From positions 61,330-125,329 of the forward strand of contig NZ_QOLB01000117.1 in assembly GCF_003333265.1 (NCBI RefSeq): a DNA stretch of 64,000 nucleotides, given 5' to 3'. Position numbers and translations under genes: made by a program. This DNA comes from Candidatus Halocynthiibacter alkanivorans (GTDB taxonomy: Bacteria > Pseudomonadota > Alphaproteobacteria > Rhodobacterales > Rhodobacteraceae). Positions 7,859 to 17,148 of this stretch are shown piece after piece. How positions within the stretch are numbered: the first letter of the stretch is position 1; every line of letters begins with the position of its first letter. Below the pieces are notes generated by a model. The model ran no database searches and was not told where the DNA came from. It saw only the letters and a program-made list of their open reading frames with translations.

Positions 7859-9088
7859 ATGCGCCGCGTCGTCGTCACAGGTCTGGGGATCGTTTCCTCT
7901 ATCGGCAATTCAGCCGAAGAAGTCACCGCCGCACTGAAAGCGGGCAAATCGGGCATCGTTGCCAGCGAAAGCATGACGGAGCACGGCTTTCGCAGCCGGG
8001 TTGCCGGCGCACTGAATGTGGACACCAAAGCGCTGGTGGACAAGCGCACCCTGCGCTTCATGGGCGATGGCGCCGCTTATGCCCATATCGCTATGAGCCA
8101 GGCCATCGCGGATTCCGGCCTGGGTGAGGATGACGTGGTCAACCCGCGCACCGGCCTGGTTGCCGGCTCCGGCGGCGCCTCGACTTCGGCAATGCTGGTG
8201 GCACATCAGACGGTGCTGGAAAAAGGCGCCACCAAACGCATCGGCCCGTTCGCGGTGCCAAAATGCATGTCCTCGACCATCTCCGCCAACCTGGCGACGG
8301 CGTTCAAGATCAAGGGCGTCAACTATTCCATCACCTCGGCCTGTTCCACCTCGCTGCATTGTATCGGCAATGCGTCCGAGCAGATCATGATGGGCAAGCA
8401 GGATGTGATGTTTGCCGGTGGCGGTGAGGAACTTGACTGGACCCTGTCCTGCCTGTTTGACGCCATGGGCGCGATGTCGAGCAAGAAGAACGATGATCCG
8501 TCCAAAGCTTCGCGCGCTTTTGACGCCGACCGCGACGGGTTCGTGATTTCCGGCGGTGGCGGCATTGTGGTGCTGGAAGAGCTGGAACATGCGCTGGCAC
8601 GCGGCGCAAAGATCTATGCGGAAGTGACCGGCTTTGCCGCAACGTCTGACGGCCATGACATGGTGGCACCATCGGGTGAGGGCGGCGAGCGGGCGATGCG
8701 CCTGGCGCTTGAAACCCTGCCAGAGGGCCGCAAGGTCAGCTATATCAACGCCCATGGCACCTCGACCCCGGTCGGGGACGTTGGCGAAATCGACGCGGTG
8801 CGCCGGGTGTTTGGCGAAGGCTCCACCCCGCCGGTCAGCTCGACCAAATCGATGACCGGTCACGCCCAGGGCGCCGCCGGCGCGCTGGAGGCAATTTTCT
8901 GTCTGCTGATGTTGCAGGATGATTTCATCGCCCCGTCGATCAATGTCGAGACACTTGATCCGGCGATCAATCCGGGTGAGATTGCCACGGAATTTGTTGC
9001 GGATGCGGGTCTGGACACGGTGATGACCAACAGCTTTGGCTTTGGTGGTACCAATGGCTCTATGCTGCTTTCGAAATACAACGGGTGA
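7859..9088 (+). CDS. fabB: 3-oxoacyl-ACP synthase I FabB
   Basis: 409 residues. The Cys-His-His triad is complete: Cys in [14 protein letters not shown], His in [11 protein letters not shown], His in [15 protein letters not shown], plus the C-terminal [11 protein letters not shown]. FabB elongates cis-unsaturated acyl-ACPs, which fits its position right after fabA. RBS CAGGAG ends shortly before the ATG at 7859. The gene ends seven bases before fabI. Confidence 0.97.
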   Translation: MRRVVVTGLGIVSSIGNSAEEVTAALKAGKSGIVASESMTEHGFRSRVAGALNVDTKALVDKRTLRFMGDGAAYAHIAMSQAIADSGLGEDDVVNPRTGLVAGSGGASTSAMLVAHQTVLEKGATKRIGPFAVPKCMSSTISANLATAFKIKGVNYSITSACSTSLHCIGNASEQIMMGKQDVMFAGGGEELDWTLSCLFDAMGAMSSKKNDDPSKASRAFDADRDGFVISGGGGIVVLEELEHALARGAKIYAEVTGFAATSDGHDMVAPSGEGGERAMRLALETLPEGRKVSYINAHGTSTPVGDVGEIDAVRRVFGEGSTPPVSSTKSMTGHAQGAAGALEAIFCLLMLQDDFIAPSINVETLDPAINPGEIATEFVADAGLDTVMTNSFGFGGTNGSMLLSKYNG

Positions 9089-9095
9089 ATTGAAC

Positions 9096-9884
9096 ATGGC
9101 TGATCTGATGAAAGGCAAGCGCGGGCTTGTCATGGGTGTCGCAAATGCACGTTCCATTGCCTGGGGCATTGCCCAGGAGCTGGCCAATGAGGGCGCGGAA
9201 CTGGCGTTTTCCTACCAGGGCGAAGCCTTTGGCAAACGGCTTGAACCCCTGGCGGCCAGCGTCGGCTCCGACTTTCTGGTCGATGTCGATGTGACCGACC
9301 CGGAGGCAATGGACCGCTGTTTCAAACAGTTGGAAGACCGCTGGGGCCAGCTGGATTTTGTGGTGCATGCCATCGCTTACTCTGACAAGAGCGAGCTGAC
9401 CGGGCGGTTTATCAATACATCTGTCGAGAATTTCAAAAACTCGCTGGCAATCTCCTGTTATTCCTTCATCGACGTGGCGCGGCGCGCAGCGCCTCTGATG
9501 AAAGAAGGCGGCACGCTGCTGACGCTGACCTTTGAAGGCTCCAACCGGGTGGCACCGAATTACAACGTTATGGGCGTGGCCAAAGCGGCGCTGGAAAGTG
9601 CCGTGCGCTATCTGGCCAATGACCTCGGCCCCGAAGGCATCCGGGTCAATGCGATCTCGCCCGGCCCGATGAAGACGCTGGCGGGGGCCGCGATCGGCTC
9701 GGGTCGCAAAACCTTCCGCCACACCGAGGCCAATGCGCCGCTGCGCGCCAATGCGACGCTGGAAGCGATTGGCGGCACCGCGGTTTACCTGGCCTCTGAT
9801 TATGGCAAGTGCACCAGCGGCGAAGTGATCCGGGTGGACGGTGGCTTCCACGTGCTCGGCATGCCGCAACCGGACAATATCTGA
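9096..9884 (+). CDS. fabI: enoyl-ACP reductase [NADH] FabI
   Basis: 262 residues from the ATG at 9096 (MADLMKGKRGLVMGVANARS); the frame extends upstream into fabB but the family start is here. The FabI-type nucleotide loop is GVANARSIAWGIA, and the catalytic pair is in NYNVMGVAKAAL (Y-x6-K). SISPGP-like NAISPGPMKTLA and GEVIRVDGGFHV are conserved. It catalyses the last reduction of the elongation cycle and is the classical triclosan target. Seven-base spacing after fabB implies cotranscription. Confidence 0.97.
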   Translation: MADLMKGKRGLVMGVANARSIAWGIAQELANEGAELAFSYQGEAFGKRLEPLAASVGSDFLVDVDVTDPEAMDRCFKQLEDRWGQLDFVVHAIAYSDKSELTGRFINTSVENFKNSLAISCYSFIDVARRAAPLMKEGGTLLTLTFEGSNRVAPNYNVMGVAKAALESAVRYLANDLGPEGIRVNAISPGPMKTLAGAAIGSGRKTFRHTEANAPLRANATLEAIGGTAVYLASDYGKCTSGEVIRVDGGFHVLGMPQPDNI

Positions 9885-9936
9885 GCCAGGCAACTGGCCG
9901 GGCCGCCGCCTGCCGCCCGTCGCCGTTCTGAACATC

Positions 9937-9975
9937 GCAAAACGCGCCCCGGAGAGATCCGCGGGCGCGTTTTGC
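9937..9975 (+). terminator. terminator after the fab operon
   Basis: GCAAAACGCGCCC (9937-9949) and GGGCGCGTTTTGC (9963-9975) form a perfect 13-bp stem around a 13-nt loop. The TTTT of the 3' arm and AAAA of the 5' arm allow function in both directions. Confidence 0.85.
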
Positions 9976-10160
9976 AACTGCGCTGCGACCATAGCGCGCA
10001 CCGGCGGCGCGTGCCCCGGCCCCCCTGGTGCAGCGCCGCGCAATAAATCTCTTTTCAATGCATCATTTGCCGGTTATGTTAATTAACACAATGGGAAAAT
10101 AACACGCACGCGGCCGGAACTGTCCGGTTCGCGGCGTTTGGGTAACGTGGAGAACTCAAA

Positions 10161-10556
10161 ATGACAGAATTGACAATGGGCGTGAGCTGGCTGGCCGTGT
10201 TCGTCGGTGCGGGGGCCTCGTTTCTGGTCGGCTGGCTGTGGTTTTCACAAAAGCTGTTTGGCACCAAATGGGCCGAAGGCTCTGGCGTCAAGCTGGGCGA
10301 TGCCAATGAAATGCCTGCCGGCGCCATGGCGCTCCAGATCATCGGCCTGTTGCTGATGAGCTGGTTTGTCGGTGTGACCGCAGTGTCCAGCGCACTGCTG
10401 ACAGTGACTCTGGCCACGGTGGCCTTTACCGTGCTGGCCTATTCCGGCGGAATGTTCAGCCAAAAATCGAAATATGCCCGCGGCACGGAAGCCGGATACT
10501 GGATCGTCAGCCTGGTGATCATGATCATCAGCCAGGGCATTTTCCGCGGCATGTAA
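10161..10556 (+). CDS. DUF1761-family small membrane protein
   Basis: 131 residues with four predicted membrane segments: WLAVFVGAGASFLVGWLWF, MALQIIGLLLMSWFVGVTAV, LTVTLATVAFTVLAYSGGMF and YWIVSLVIMIISQGIFRG. The WLAV...F..G..WF start and the central aromatic/glycine pattern fit DUF1761. Inner membrane; function unknown. It stands alone between two hairpins. Confidence 0.8.
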   Translation: MTELTMGVSWLAVFVGAGASFLVGWLWFSQKLFGTKWAEGSGVKLGDANEMPAGAMALQIIGLLLMSWFVGVTAVSSALLTVTLATVAFTVLAYSGGMFSQKSKYARGTEAGYWIVSLVIMIISQGIFRGM

Positions 10557-10564
10557 GATCTGAC

Positions 10565-10588
10565 GGCGCCGGAACAGCCTCCGGCGCC
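10565..10588 (+). terminator. hairpin after the DUF1761 gene
   Basis: GGCGCCGGA / TCCGGCGCC, a 9-bp perfect stem with a six-base loop just after the stop codon. No T-tract follows, so it may be an RNA-stabilising hairpin instead. Confidence 0.55.
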
Positions 10589-10821
10589 ACCCTGCTCCGT
10601 TCTGTCGCACTTGCTTTTCTGGCCCCTGTGGGAGCGACGTGCAGCATCACAGATTGCCCGCAAACCCGGGCCGCCCTCTCGTCGCAGGTTTAGAAACGCG
10701 TCCGGGCTGCACGCCTGACGGGCGCGGCTGGCCAGACGGCCCCGGCTGTCTCATGCCAAAGCCTTTCAAACCCTTTCAAATCCCGGCACATCATGCCACC
10801 ATGTTGCAAAGGAGTTGCTTT

Positions 10822-11508
10822 ATGGCTGCAAAAGTCGCGGTATTTGATGCTTATGGCACGTTGTTCGACGTGGCCTCCGCCGCGCGGCGGGCGGCCTCAG
10901 AACCCGGGCGCGAAGCGTTTGCCGCCTGCTGGGAGACCCTGTCGGCCAACTGGCGCGAACGGCAGCTGCAATACAGCTGGTTGCGCGCCATCACCGGGGC
11001 ACATACGGATTTCTGGACCGTCACCCAGGAGGCGCTTGACTGGGCCCTGGAGGCGTCAAAGCTTGAGGATGACGATCTGCGTCAGCGGCTGTTGTCGCTC
11101 TATTGGGAACTGGCGGCGTTTGACGAGGTGCCGGCAATGCTGGCGCAGTTGAAACAGGACGGGCTGTCCACCGCAATCCTGTCCAACGGGGCGCCGGATA
11201 TGCTGGCGGGTGCGGTCTACTCCGCCGGCATTGAGCTGTACCTCGACGCCGCCATATCGGTGGAAGATGTCGGTGTGTTCAAACCCGACGCCAAAGTCTA
11301 TCAGATGGTCTGCGACCGGTTTGACTGTACGCCTGAAGAGGTGTTTTTTGTGTCCTCCAACGGCTGGGACGCCGCCGGCGCCAGCGGCTTTGGCTTTCAG
11401 ACACTGTGGGTCAACCGCGCCGGACTGCCGCGCGAGCGCCTGCCCTGGGAGCCGCGCTGGGAACATTATGACCTGCGCAGCGTGACGGAATTAGTGAAAG
11501 AAATGTAA
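10822..11508 (+). CDS. haloacid dehalogenase type II (HAD superfamily)
   Basis: 228 residues from the ATG at 10822, preceded by AAAGGAG. HAD motif I is FDAYGTLFDV with nucleophile Asp9 (type II dehalogenase variant DxYGTL), motif II is ILSNG, the Lys motif is VFKPDAKVY, and motif III is FVSSNGWDAAGASGFG. The SSNxWD signature is that of L-2-haloacid dehalogenases, which hydrolyse 2-haloalkanoates to 2-hydroxyalkanoates, although many members have other phosphatase-like substrates. Its TAATG stop/start overlaps the next gene by one base. Confidence 0.9.
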   Translation: MAAKVAVFDAYGTLFDVASAARRAASEPGREAFAACWETLSANWRERQLQYSWLRAITGAHTDFWTVTQEALDWALEASKLEDDDLRQRLLSLYWELAAFDEVPAMLAQLKQDGLSTAILSNGAPDMLAGAVYSAGIELYLDAAISVEDVGVFKPDAKVYQMVCDRFDCTPEEVFFVSSNGWDAAGASGFGFQTLWVNRAGLPRERLPWEPRWEHYDLRSVTELVKEM

Positions 11509-12344
11509 TGAAGGTGTTCACCACCGGCGACGGGCGACGCCTGAGTTATGCGGATCATGGCACGGGACCGGTTCTTTTGTGCCTGGCGGGGCTGACCCGC
11601 AATATGGATGATTTTGAACCAGTGGTGGCCTTTGCCAGTGACCGCGCCCGGGTGATCCGGCTTGATGCACGCGGGCGCGGCGCTTCAGAGCATGATCCGG
11701 ACTACCACAATTACAACATTATGCGCGAATCCATGGATGTGGTGGAGCTGCTGGACCATCTGGGGTTGGAGCGCGTTGCAGTGCTGGGGACTTCGCGCGG
11801 TGGACTGTTGGCGATGATGCTGGCGGTAAGCCATCCGGAGCGGCTGGCCGGTGTGATGCTGAACGATATTGGTCCCGAGATCGACAGCGCTGGTCTTGCG
11901 GCGATCATGAGTTACCTGGGCCGCGCGCCGCGTTTCCAGACGCTTGAGGAGGCGGCCGCGGGCCTGCCGGCGCTGATGGGGCGTGATTTCCCCGGGTTTT
12001 CACAGGACGGCTGGCAGCACTATGCGCGCCGGCTGTGGCGTGAGGGCGACCGGGGGCTGGAGCTGCGCTATGACCCGGCGCTGCGCCAGGCGGTTGAGAC
12101 CCAGGCTTCGGCAGGCCCTGTGCCGGATCTCTGGCCGATGTTTATGGCCCTCGACGGCGTGCCCCTGGCGCTGTTGCGCGGCGCGAACTCCAACATTCTT
12201 TCCTTAAAAACTGCAGCAAAAATGCAAGCACTGCGGCCGGATATGATTTACAGCACAGTGGCTAACCGAGGCCATGTGCCGTTTCTGGATGAGCCGGAAG
12301 CGCATGATGTTCTGACCCGTTTCCTGGATGTACTTGATGGTTGA
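11508..12344 (+). CDS. alpha/beta hydrolase
   Basis: 278 residues. The oxyanion region is LCLAGLTRNMDDF, RLDARGRGASEHDP is the HG-like dipeptide loop, the nucleophile elbow is GTSRGG, and the catalytic His is in NRGHVPFLDEPEA. This matches the epoxide hydrolase/lactonase-like fold, but no substrate can be assigned. It is translationally coupled on both sides: its ATG overlaps the dehalogenase stop, and the next gene starts eight bases before its own stop. Confidence 0.88.
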   Translation: MKVFTTGDGRRLSYADHGTGPVLLCLAGLTRNMDDFEPVVAFASDRARVIRLDARGRGASEHDPDYHNYNIMRESMDVVELLDHLGLERVAVLGTSRGGLLAMMLAVSHPERLAGVMLNDIGPEIDSAGLAAIMSYLGRAPRFQTLEEAAAGLPALMGRDFPGFSQDGWQHYARRLWREGDRGLELRYDPALRQAVETQASAGPVPDLWPMFMALDGVPLALLRGANSNILSLKTAAKMQALRPDMIYSTVANRGHVPFLDEPEAHDVLTRFLDVLDG

Positions 12345-13320
12345 TATTTCGATGATCCGCGCCGCAGCGACCCGCCTGATCGGGCATGCGCGCCTCACTC
12401 CCATGCTGCAGTCGCCGTTTCTGGACCGCATTGCCGGACGCCGGGTCTATGTCAAAGCGGAATGCCTGCAGCACACCGGGTCGTTCAAATATCGCGGCGC
12501 CTGGGCGGCAGTGTCGGCACTGGATCCGGCGATCCGCACCCGGGGCGTGCTGGCGTTTTCCTCCGGCAATCACGCCCAGGGCATCGCGCTGGCCGCAAGC
12601 CAGCATCAGGTGCCGGCGGTGATCGTGATGCCGTCAGACGCGCCAGCCGTGAAAATCGAAAACACCCGCGCGCTGGGGGCTGAAGTGGTGCTTTATGACC
12701 GCGAGCGAGAGGACCGAGATGCCATCGCCGCACCCCTTGCTGAGGCACGCGGGCTGACACTTATCAAACCTTATGACGATCCCGAGGTGATTGCGGGCCA
12801 GGGCAGCACCGGGCTGGAGATCGCGTTTCAGGCGCGCTGCGAACGCATCCGCAATGCCGATGTCGCCATTTGCTCAGGCGGTGGTGGTCTGGCCACCGGC
12901 GTGGCGCTGGCGCTGGAGGCGGACGCGCCGGACCTACGGGTGCGCACAGCCGAGCCCGCCGGCTTTGACGATTTCGCCCGCTCCCTGGCCTCGGGACAGC
13001 GCGAAAGAAACCCCCGCATGGGCGGATCGGTCTGTGACGCGATCCTGACTCCCGCGCCCGGCATGCTGACCTTGCCGGTGATCTCGCGGCTGGGCGGGCC
13101 CGGTCTGGTGGTCACGGATGAGGAAGCCATGCGCGCGATGGCGGCGGCGTTTTCCCGGTTGCGGCTGGTGCTGGAGCCTGGCGGTGCGGTGGCGCTGGCG
13201 GCGGCGCTCTATCATCCGGATGAATTTCAGGGCGACGCGGTGATCTGCATCGCCACCGGCGGCAATGTGGACAGCGCCGTTTTTGCCGAGGCGATCAGCC
13301 GCTTTGGAGACGGCTCTTGA
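12337..13320 (+). CDS. PLP-dependent threonine/serine dehydratase-like enzyme
   Basis: 327 residues from the ATG at 12337. The Schiff-base Lys is in HTGSFKYRGAW, the substrate loop is SSGNHAQGIA, and the phosphate-binding Gly loop is SGGGGLATG; this is fold type II. There is no C-terminal ACT domain, so it resembles the catabolic or EutB-like group (hydroxyectoine-related dehydratases) rather than IlvA. It would convert threonine or serine (or a related hydroxy amino acid) to a 2-oxo acid plus ammonia. Overlaps genes on both sides. Confidence 0.85.
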   Translation: MVDISMIRAAATRLIGHARLTPMLQSPFLDRIAGRRVYVKAECLQHTGSFKYRGAWAAVSALDPAIRTRGVLAFSSGNHAQGIALAASQHQVPAVIVMPSDAPAVKIENTRALGAEVVLYDREREDRDAIAAPLAEARGLTLIKPYDDPEVIAGQGSTGLEIAFQARCERIRNADVAICSGGGGLATGVALALEADAPDLRVRTAEPAGFDDFARSLASGQRERNPRMGGSVCDAILTPAPGMLTLPVISRLGGPGLVVTDEEAMRAMAAAFSRLRLVLEPGGAVALAAALYHPDEFQGDAVICIATGGNVDSAVFAEAISRFGDGS

Positions 13321-14276
13321 GCGCCACGCCTCCGAAAAACGGCAAGCCCGGGGCACAAGACACATCGGGCACATCAGCAGAGCCAACAGTATCAACCGCA
13401 CCAACAACAGCGGGGGCACCGGGCGCATCAGCGGCACCAGTTTTATCGGGCGCGGCTGGCGCATCAGCGGCCGCGCAGTGCATGCGCATTGATGTTGGCG
13501 GCCATGAATTACATGTCGAAGTGAGTGGCCAGGGCGCGCCGCTGGTGCTGGCGCACGGGCTGGGCATGGACCTGCGGATCTGGGACGCGGTTTTGCCGCT
13601 TCTGCCTGCCGGGCTCAGGGTGATCCGCTATGATGCCCGCGGCCACGGGCAGTCCGATGTGCCGGAGGGCCCCTATCGGATGGGCGGTCTGGTGCGGGAT
13701 GCAGAACGTCTGCTGGAGGCGCTGAATGTGCAGGACGCAGTGTTCTGCGGTCTGTCGCTGGGCGGCATGGTGGCGCAGGGTCTGGCGGTGAAACGGCTGG
13801 ATCAGATCCGGGCCCTGGTGCTGTCCAACACGGCTGCCAAACTGGGCACGCCGGCGCTTTGGCAAAAGCGGGCCGAGGCGGTTGCCGCGCAGGGGCTGGC
13901 GCATTTCACTGAGGGCATTGCCGGGCTGTGGTTTGGCCGCGATTTCCGCAAGAGCGGCGATGTGGAGCTTTGGACGGATCGCCTGGCCGCCTGCCCGGTG
14001 GATGGCTACACCGCCACCTGCGCCGCGATTGGCGGCACCGATTTTTACACTCCTACCTCGGGGCTGCGGTTGCCGGTTCTGGGGTTGGCAGGCACTGAGG
14101 ACCGCTCCACCCCGCCGGATCTGATGCGCGAAACGGTGATGCTGGTGCCCGGCGCGCAGTTCCATATGCTGCGCCGGGTGGGTCATATGGCGCCGGTGGA
14201 AGCCCCTGAAGTCTGGACCGGCCAGCTGACCGGATTTCTGCGCGACATTGGTCATATAGAGACGGCGCATGGCTGA
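13317..14276 (+). CDS. alpha/beta hydrolase, 3-oxoadipate enol-lactonase-like, with unusual N-terminal extension
   Basis: 319 residues if translation starts at the TTG at 13317, which overlaps the previous stop as TTGA. The catalytic core begins near the ATG at 13482 (MRIDVGGHELHVEVSG), contains AHGLGMDLRIWD, YDARGHGQSD, nucleophile GLSLGG, Asp in GTEDRSTPP and His in GHMAPVEAP, and is PcaD-like. The 55 residues before it are a Thr/Ala/Ser/Pro/Gly low-complexity stretch, not typical of PcaD. The ATG at 13482 is the alternative start. No other protocatechuate genes are nearby, so the true substrate is open. Confidence 0.85.
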   Translation: MSATPPKNGKPGAQDTSGTSAEPTVSTAPTTAGAPGASAAPVLSGAAGASAAAQCMRIDVGGHELHVEVSGQGAPLVLAHGLGMDLRIWDAVLPLLPAGLRVIRYDARGHGQSDVPEGPYRMGGLVRDAERLLEALNVQDAVFCGLSLGGMVAQGLAVKRLDQIRALVLSNTAAKLGTPALWQKRAEAVAAQGLAHFTEGIAGLWFGRDFRKSGDVELWTDRLAACPVDGYTATCAAIGGTDFYTPTSGLRLPVLGLAGTEDRSTPPDLMRETVMLVPGAQFHMLRRVGHMAPVEAPEVWTGQLTGFLRDIGHIETAHG

Positions 14277-14979
14277 GTTCCTGCTTATTCACGGCTCCTG
14301 CCACGGCGCCTGGTGTTGGCGTGATGTGCTGCCGGCGCTACGGGCGCATGGCCACGGGGTGCGGGCAATTGATCTGCCGGGCCATGGCGACGACACCACG
14401 CCTGCGGATCAAGTGACGCTGGAGGCCTGGGCCGATGCGATCCTGGCCGCAATTGAGACGCCTGTGGTGTTGGTGGGGCATTCCATGGCCGGGTTTGCCA
14501 TCGCGGCGGCGGCGGAAAAAGCACCGGAGAAGATCGCGCGCCTGGTGTTTCTCTGCGCCTACCTGCCGCGCGACGGGGTGAGCCTGGTGGAGATGCGCCG
14601 CGAAGCCCCTTATCAGCCGCTGATGCATGCGATCGACAAATCAGCAGACGGCAAGAGTTTCACCATACGTGATGACTGCCTGCGCGAGGTGTTTTACCAC
14701 GACTGCCCCGAGGACACGCTGGCGTTTGCCCGCGCCAGGCTGTGTGCCCAGGTGATCGCGCCCCAGGCGACAGAGATCCGGCTGGGGGCGGCATTTGACA
14801 GCGTGGCAAAATCCTATGTGGTCTGTACGGATGACCGCACCATCCCGCCAGAGTACCAGCGCCAGATGAGCGCCGGGCTGGCTGCTTCGGATGTGGTGGA
14901 GATGGAGTGTTCCCATTCGCCGTTTTTTGCCGACCCTGAAGGTGTGGCACGCCACCTGCACAATTTGGCCGCGACGTAA
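14269..14979 (+). CDS. alpha/beta hydrolase, esterase/hydroxynitrile lyase-like branch
   Basis: 236 residues. HGSCHGAWCWRDVLPAL is the signature start of the plant methylesterase/hydroxynitrile-lyase-like branch also common in bacteria. The nucleophile elbow is GHSMAG; Asp is in CTDDRTIPP and His in CSHSPFFADP. It overlaps the previous gene by eight bases. Fourth enzyme in a row of overlapping hydrolytic genes; probably esterase or lactonase. Substrate unknown. Confidence 0.88.
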   Translation: MAEFLLIHGSCHGAWCWRDVLPALRAHGHGVRAIDLPGHGDDTTPADQVTLEAWADAILAAIETPVVLVGHSMAGFAIAAAAEKAPEKIARLVFLCAYLPRDGVSLVEMRREAPYQPLMHAIDKSADGKSFTIRDDCLREVFYHDCPEDTLAFARARLCAQVIAPQATEIRLGAAFDSVAKSYVVCTDDRTIPPEYQRQMSAGLAASDVVEMECSHSPFFADPEGVARHLHNLAAT

Positions 14980-15048
14980 CGCAGCAAGGAACTTGACGAC
15001 GGGCGGCGGGCACCCGATTTAAAGACAGTCCCTCAGCCCGGAGCCGCT

Positions 15049-16269
15049 ATGAAGTCCCTTGGTCCTGCCAGAACCTTTATCATGATGACCGTGGTGCTTG
15101 ATGCGATGGGCATCGGGCTGATCATGCCGGTGATGCCCTCTCTGCTGCGCGAGATCGAAGGCGCCAGCCTGGCGGACGCCGCGATTTGGGGCGGCGTCAT
15201 GAGTATGGTATTTGCGGTCAATCAGTTCCTGTTTGGCCCGCTGATCGGCAATCTGTCGGACCGGTTCGGGCGGCGGCCGGTGCTGTTGCTGTCCCTTGTA
15301 GTGATGGCACTGGATTATCTGGTGATGGCGGTGACCGGCTCGATCCTGCTGTTGCTGCTGATGCGCTTTATCGGCGGCATCACCGCCGCGACCCATTCCA
15401 CCGCAAACGCGTTTATGGCCGATATCTCCGCGCCGGAGGACAAAGCCGCCAATTTCGGGCTGATCGGCGCCGCGTTTGGCATCGGGTTTATTCTTGGTCC
15501 GGTGCTGGGCGGTGTGCTGGGAGAGTTCGGCACAAGGGCACCGTTTTATGCGGCGGCCGCGCTGGCAGGCGGCAATGCGGTGTTTGGCTATCTGGTACTG
15601 CCGGAAACCGTGACCGACGCGATGCGGCGTCCATTCAAGTGGTCGCGTGCCAACCCGTTTGGGGCCTTGCAGATGATCCGCGAACTGACCGGGGTGTCGC
15701 GTCTGATGCTGTTGTATTTCATCAACCAGGTGGCGTTTTTTGTCTATCCGGCGATCTGGTCCTATTTCACAATTGCCCGTTTTGGCTGGAGTGAGGGCAT
15801 GATCGGCCTGTCGCTGGGTGCCTTTGGCCTCTCAATGGCACTGGTGCAAGGGGTACTGATGCGGCCGGTGGTGAAACGACTCGGCGAAATGCGCACCATG
15901 TATGTGGCGCTGTTGTTCAACCTGGTCGCTTTCCTGCTGATGGCGGTGGTGAGCAATGGCTGGATTGCGATGGCTTTGACACCGCTGACCGCGCTGGGTT
16001 CGATGGCGAGCCCGGCGATGCAGGGGGTGATGTCGCGCGCCACACCGGATGATCAGCAGGGCGCGCTGCAAGGCGCCATCAGCAGTGCCGCGGCGCTGGC
16101 CACCATCCTGTCGCCGCTGGCGATGACCTGGGTGTTTGCCCGCTTTACCCGCGCACCTGAAGAAATCTATCAGCCCGGGGCGCCGTTTATGGTCGCCGCC
16201 GTTCTGACCCTGCTGTGCCTGGTGTTGGCGCAGCGGTTGCGCGCCCGCACGCTGCAGCCCCAGGCCTGA
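15049..16269 (+). CDS. MFS transporter, TCR/Tet family-like
   Basis: 406 residues with 12 predicted membrane segments. Motif A is GNLSDRFGRRPVLLLS after the second segment; the start LDAMGIGLIMPVMPSLL and the central GAAFGIGFILGPVLGG match the TetA-like drug:H+ antiporter group. It follows the hydrolase cluster after a 69-bp gap in the same direction, so it may export or import a compound handled by those enzymes. A tetracycline-efflux role is not implied. Confidence 0.9.
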   Translation: MKSLGPARTFIMMTVVLDAMGIGLIMPVMPSLLREIEGASLADAAIWGGVMSMVFAVNQFLFGPLIGNLSDRFGRRPVLLLSLVVMALDYLVMAVTGSILLLLLMRFIGGITAATHSTANAFMADISAPEDKAANFGLIGAAFGIGFILGPVLGGVLGEFGTRAPFYAAAALAGGNAVFGYLVLPETVTDAMRRPFKWSRANPFGALQMIRELTGVSRLMLLYFINQVAFFVYPAIWSYFTIARFGWSEGMIGLSLGAFGLSMALVQGVLMRPVVKRLGEMRTMYVALLFNLVAFLLMAVVSNGWIAMALTPLTALGSMASPAMQGVMSRATPDDQQGALQGAISSAAALATILSPLAMTWVFARFTRAPEEIYQPGAPFMVAAVLTLLCLVLAQRLRARTLQPQA

Positions 16270-16512
16270 GCGAACCGACTGCCGCAACGCTGCGTCCGGG
16301 ATCAAGCCCCGTAGCGGTCATTGTGGCAGGCATGTCGCTGACCTCGCAGCTGGCGCTGTAGCTGGCACCAAAGCCGGCCCGGCCCCTGGTCACGTAGCCG
16401 GCCTTGCAACGCCCCTCTCTCGCTACTGGCCCTGTTACGGTCGACGCGACGGGTGCTGCGAAGGGCATTGGACGGGCGTTGTGGCGGTCCCCGCTGTGGC
16501 GACCGGACCGGA

Positions 16513-17127
16513 TCAGCGCTCCAGCGAAACCCAGAGCACCACCGCATCCTCAGCGCTGCTTGAGATACAGCAATGGCCCATGCCGCTGTCGTAGTAGACG
16601 CTGTCCCCCTGGGCCATTTCCAGCGGCCGGTAATGTTCGGTATGGAGAATCACCGTGCCCGAGATGACATACATAAATTCCTCGCCCTGGTGGCGTATCC
16701 AGTCGGGGAACTCGGAAATATCCCGGGCGGTGATGCGGGAAATATAGGGCACCATCGATTTGCTGGTCAGTTCTGTGCAGAGCAATTCATGGGCATAGGT
16801 GCTGGTAGACTTGGGCTCGCCCTGCCCCGCCCGGGTCACATCCCGGCGCCCGGAAATGTCGCTTTGCCCCGATTGCAGAAACAGATTCGGGGTTTTCAGA
16901 CTCAAAGCCTCCGTCAGGCGCCGCACAATATCAAAACTGGGCCGGGTCTGATTATTTTCGATTTTTGAAAGGGTTGAGCGGCCGATACCAGCGCGCCCGG
17001 CGGCTTCTTCCAGCGTCCAGCCTTTTTTCTTGCGTGCTTCGCGCACCATTTGCCCCAGTGCGGCCATTGCCGGGGGTGACTGCGGTTCGCTGTCGCGCCC
17101 GGTGTCTTCGGGATGTTCGATTTCCAT
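16513..17127 (-). CDS. XRE-family regulator with C-terminal cupin
   Basis: 204 residues. The N-terminal helix-turn-helix (about residues 25-85) reads LGQMVREARKKKGWTLEEAA, IGRSTLSKIENNQTRPSFD. The C-terminal cupin (about 130-204) contains GEEFMYVISGTVILHTEHY and QGDSVYYDSGMGHCC. This architecture is typical of one-component regulators of amine, amino-acid or sugar metabolism. It is convergent with the MFS/hydrolase operon and divergent from lipA. A dyad upstream may be its operator. Confidence 0.88.
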   Translation of the reverse strand: MEIEHPEDTGRDSEPQSPPAMAALGQMVREARKKKGWTLEEAAGRAGIGRSTLSKIENNQTRPSFDIVRRLTEALSLKTPNLFLQSGQSDISGRRDVTRAGQGEPKSTSTYAHELLCTELTSKSMVPYISRITARDISEFPDWIRHQGEEFMYVISGTVILHTEHYRPLEMAQGDSVYYDSGMGHCCISSSAEDAVVLWVSLER

Positions 17128-17148
17128 TTGTCGGCTCTTTCAATGTGC

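Noticed and set aside
7910..9187. 425-codon open frame antisense to fabB
   Set aside because: Shadow of fabB caused by high GC at third positions; its His/Arg-rich composition is typical of antisense frames.
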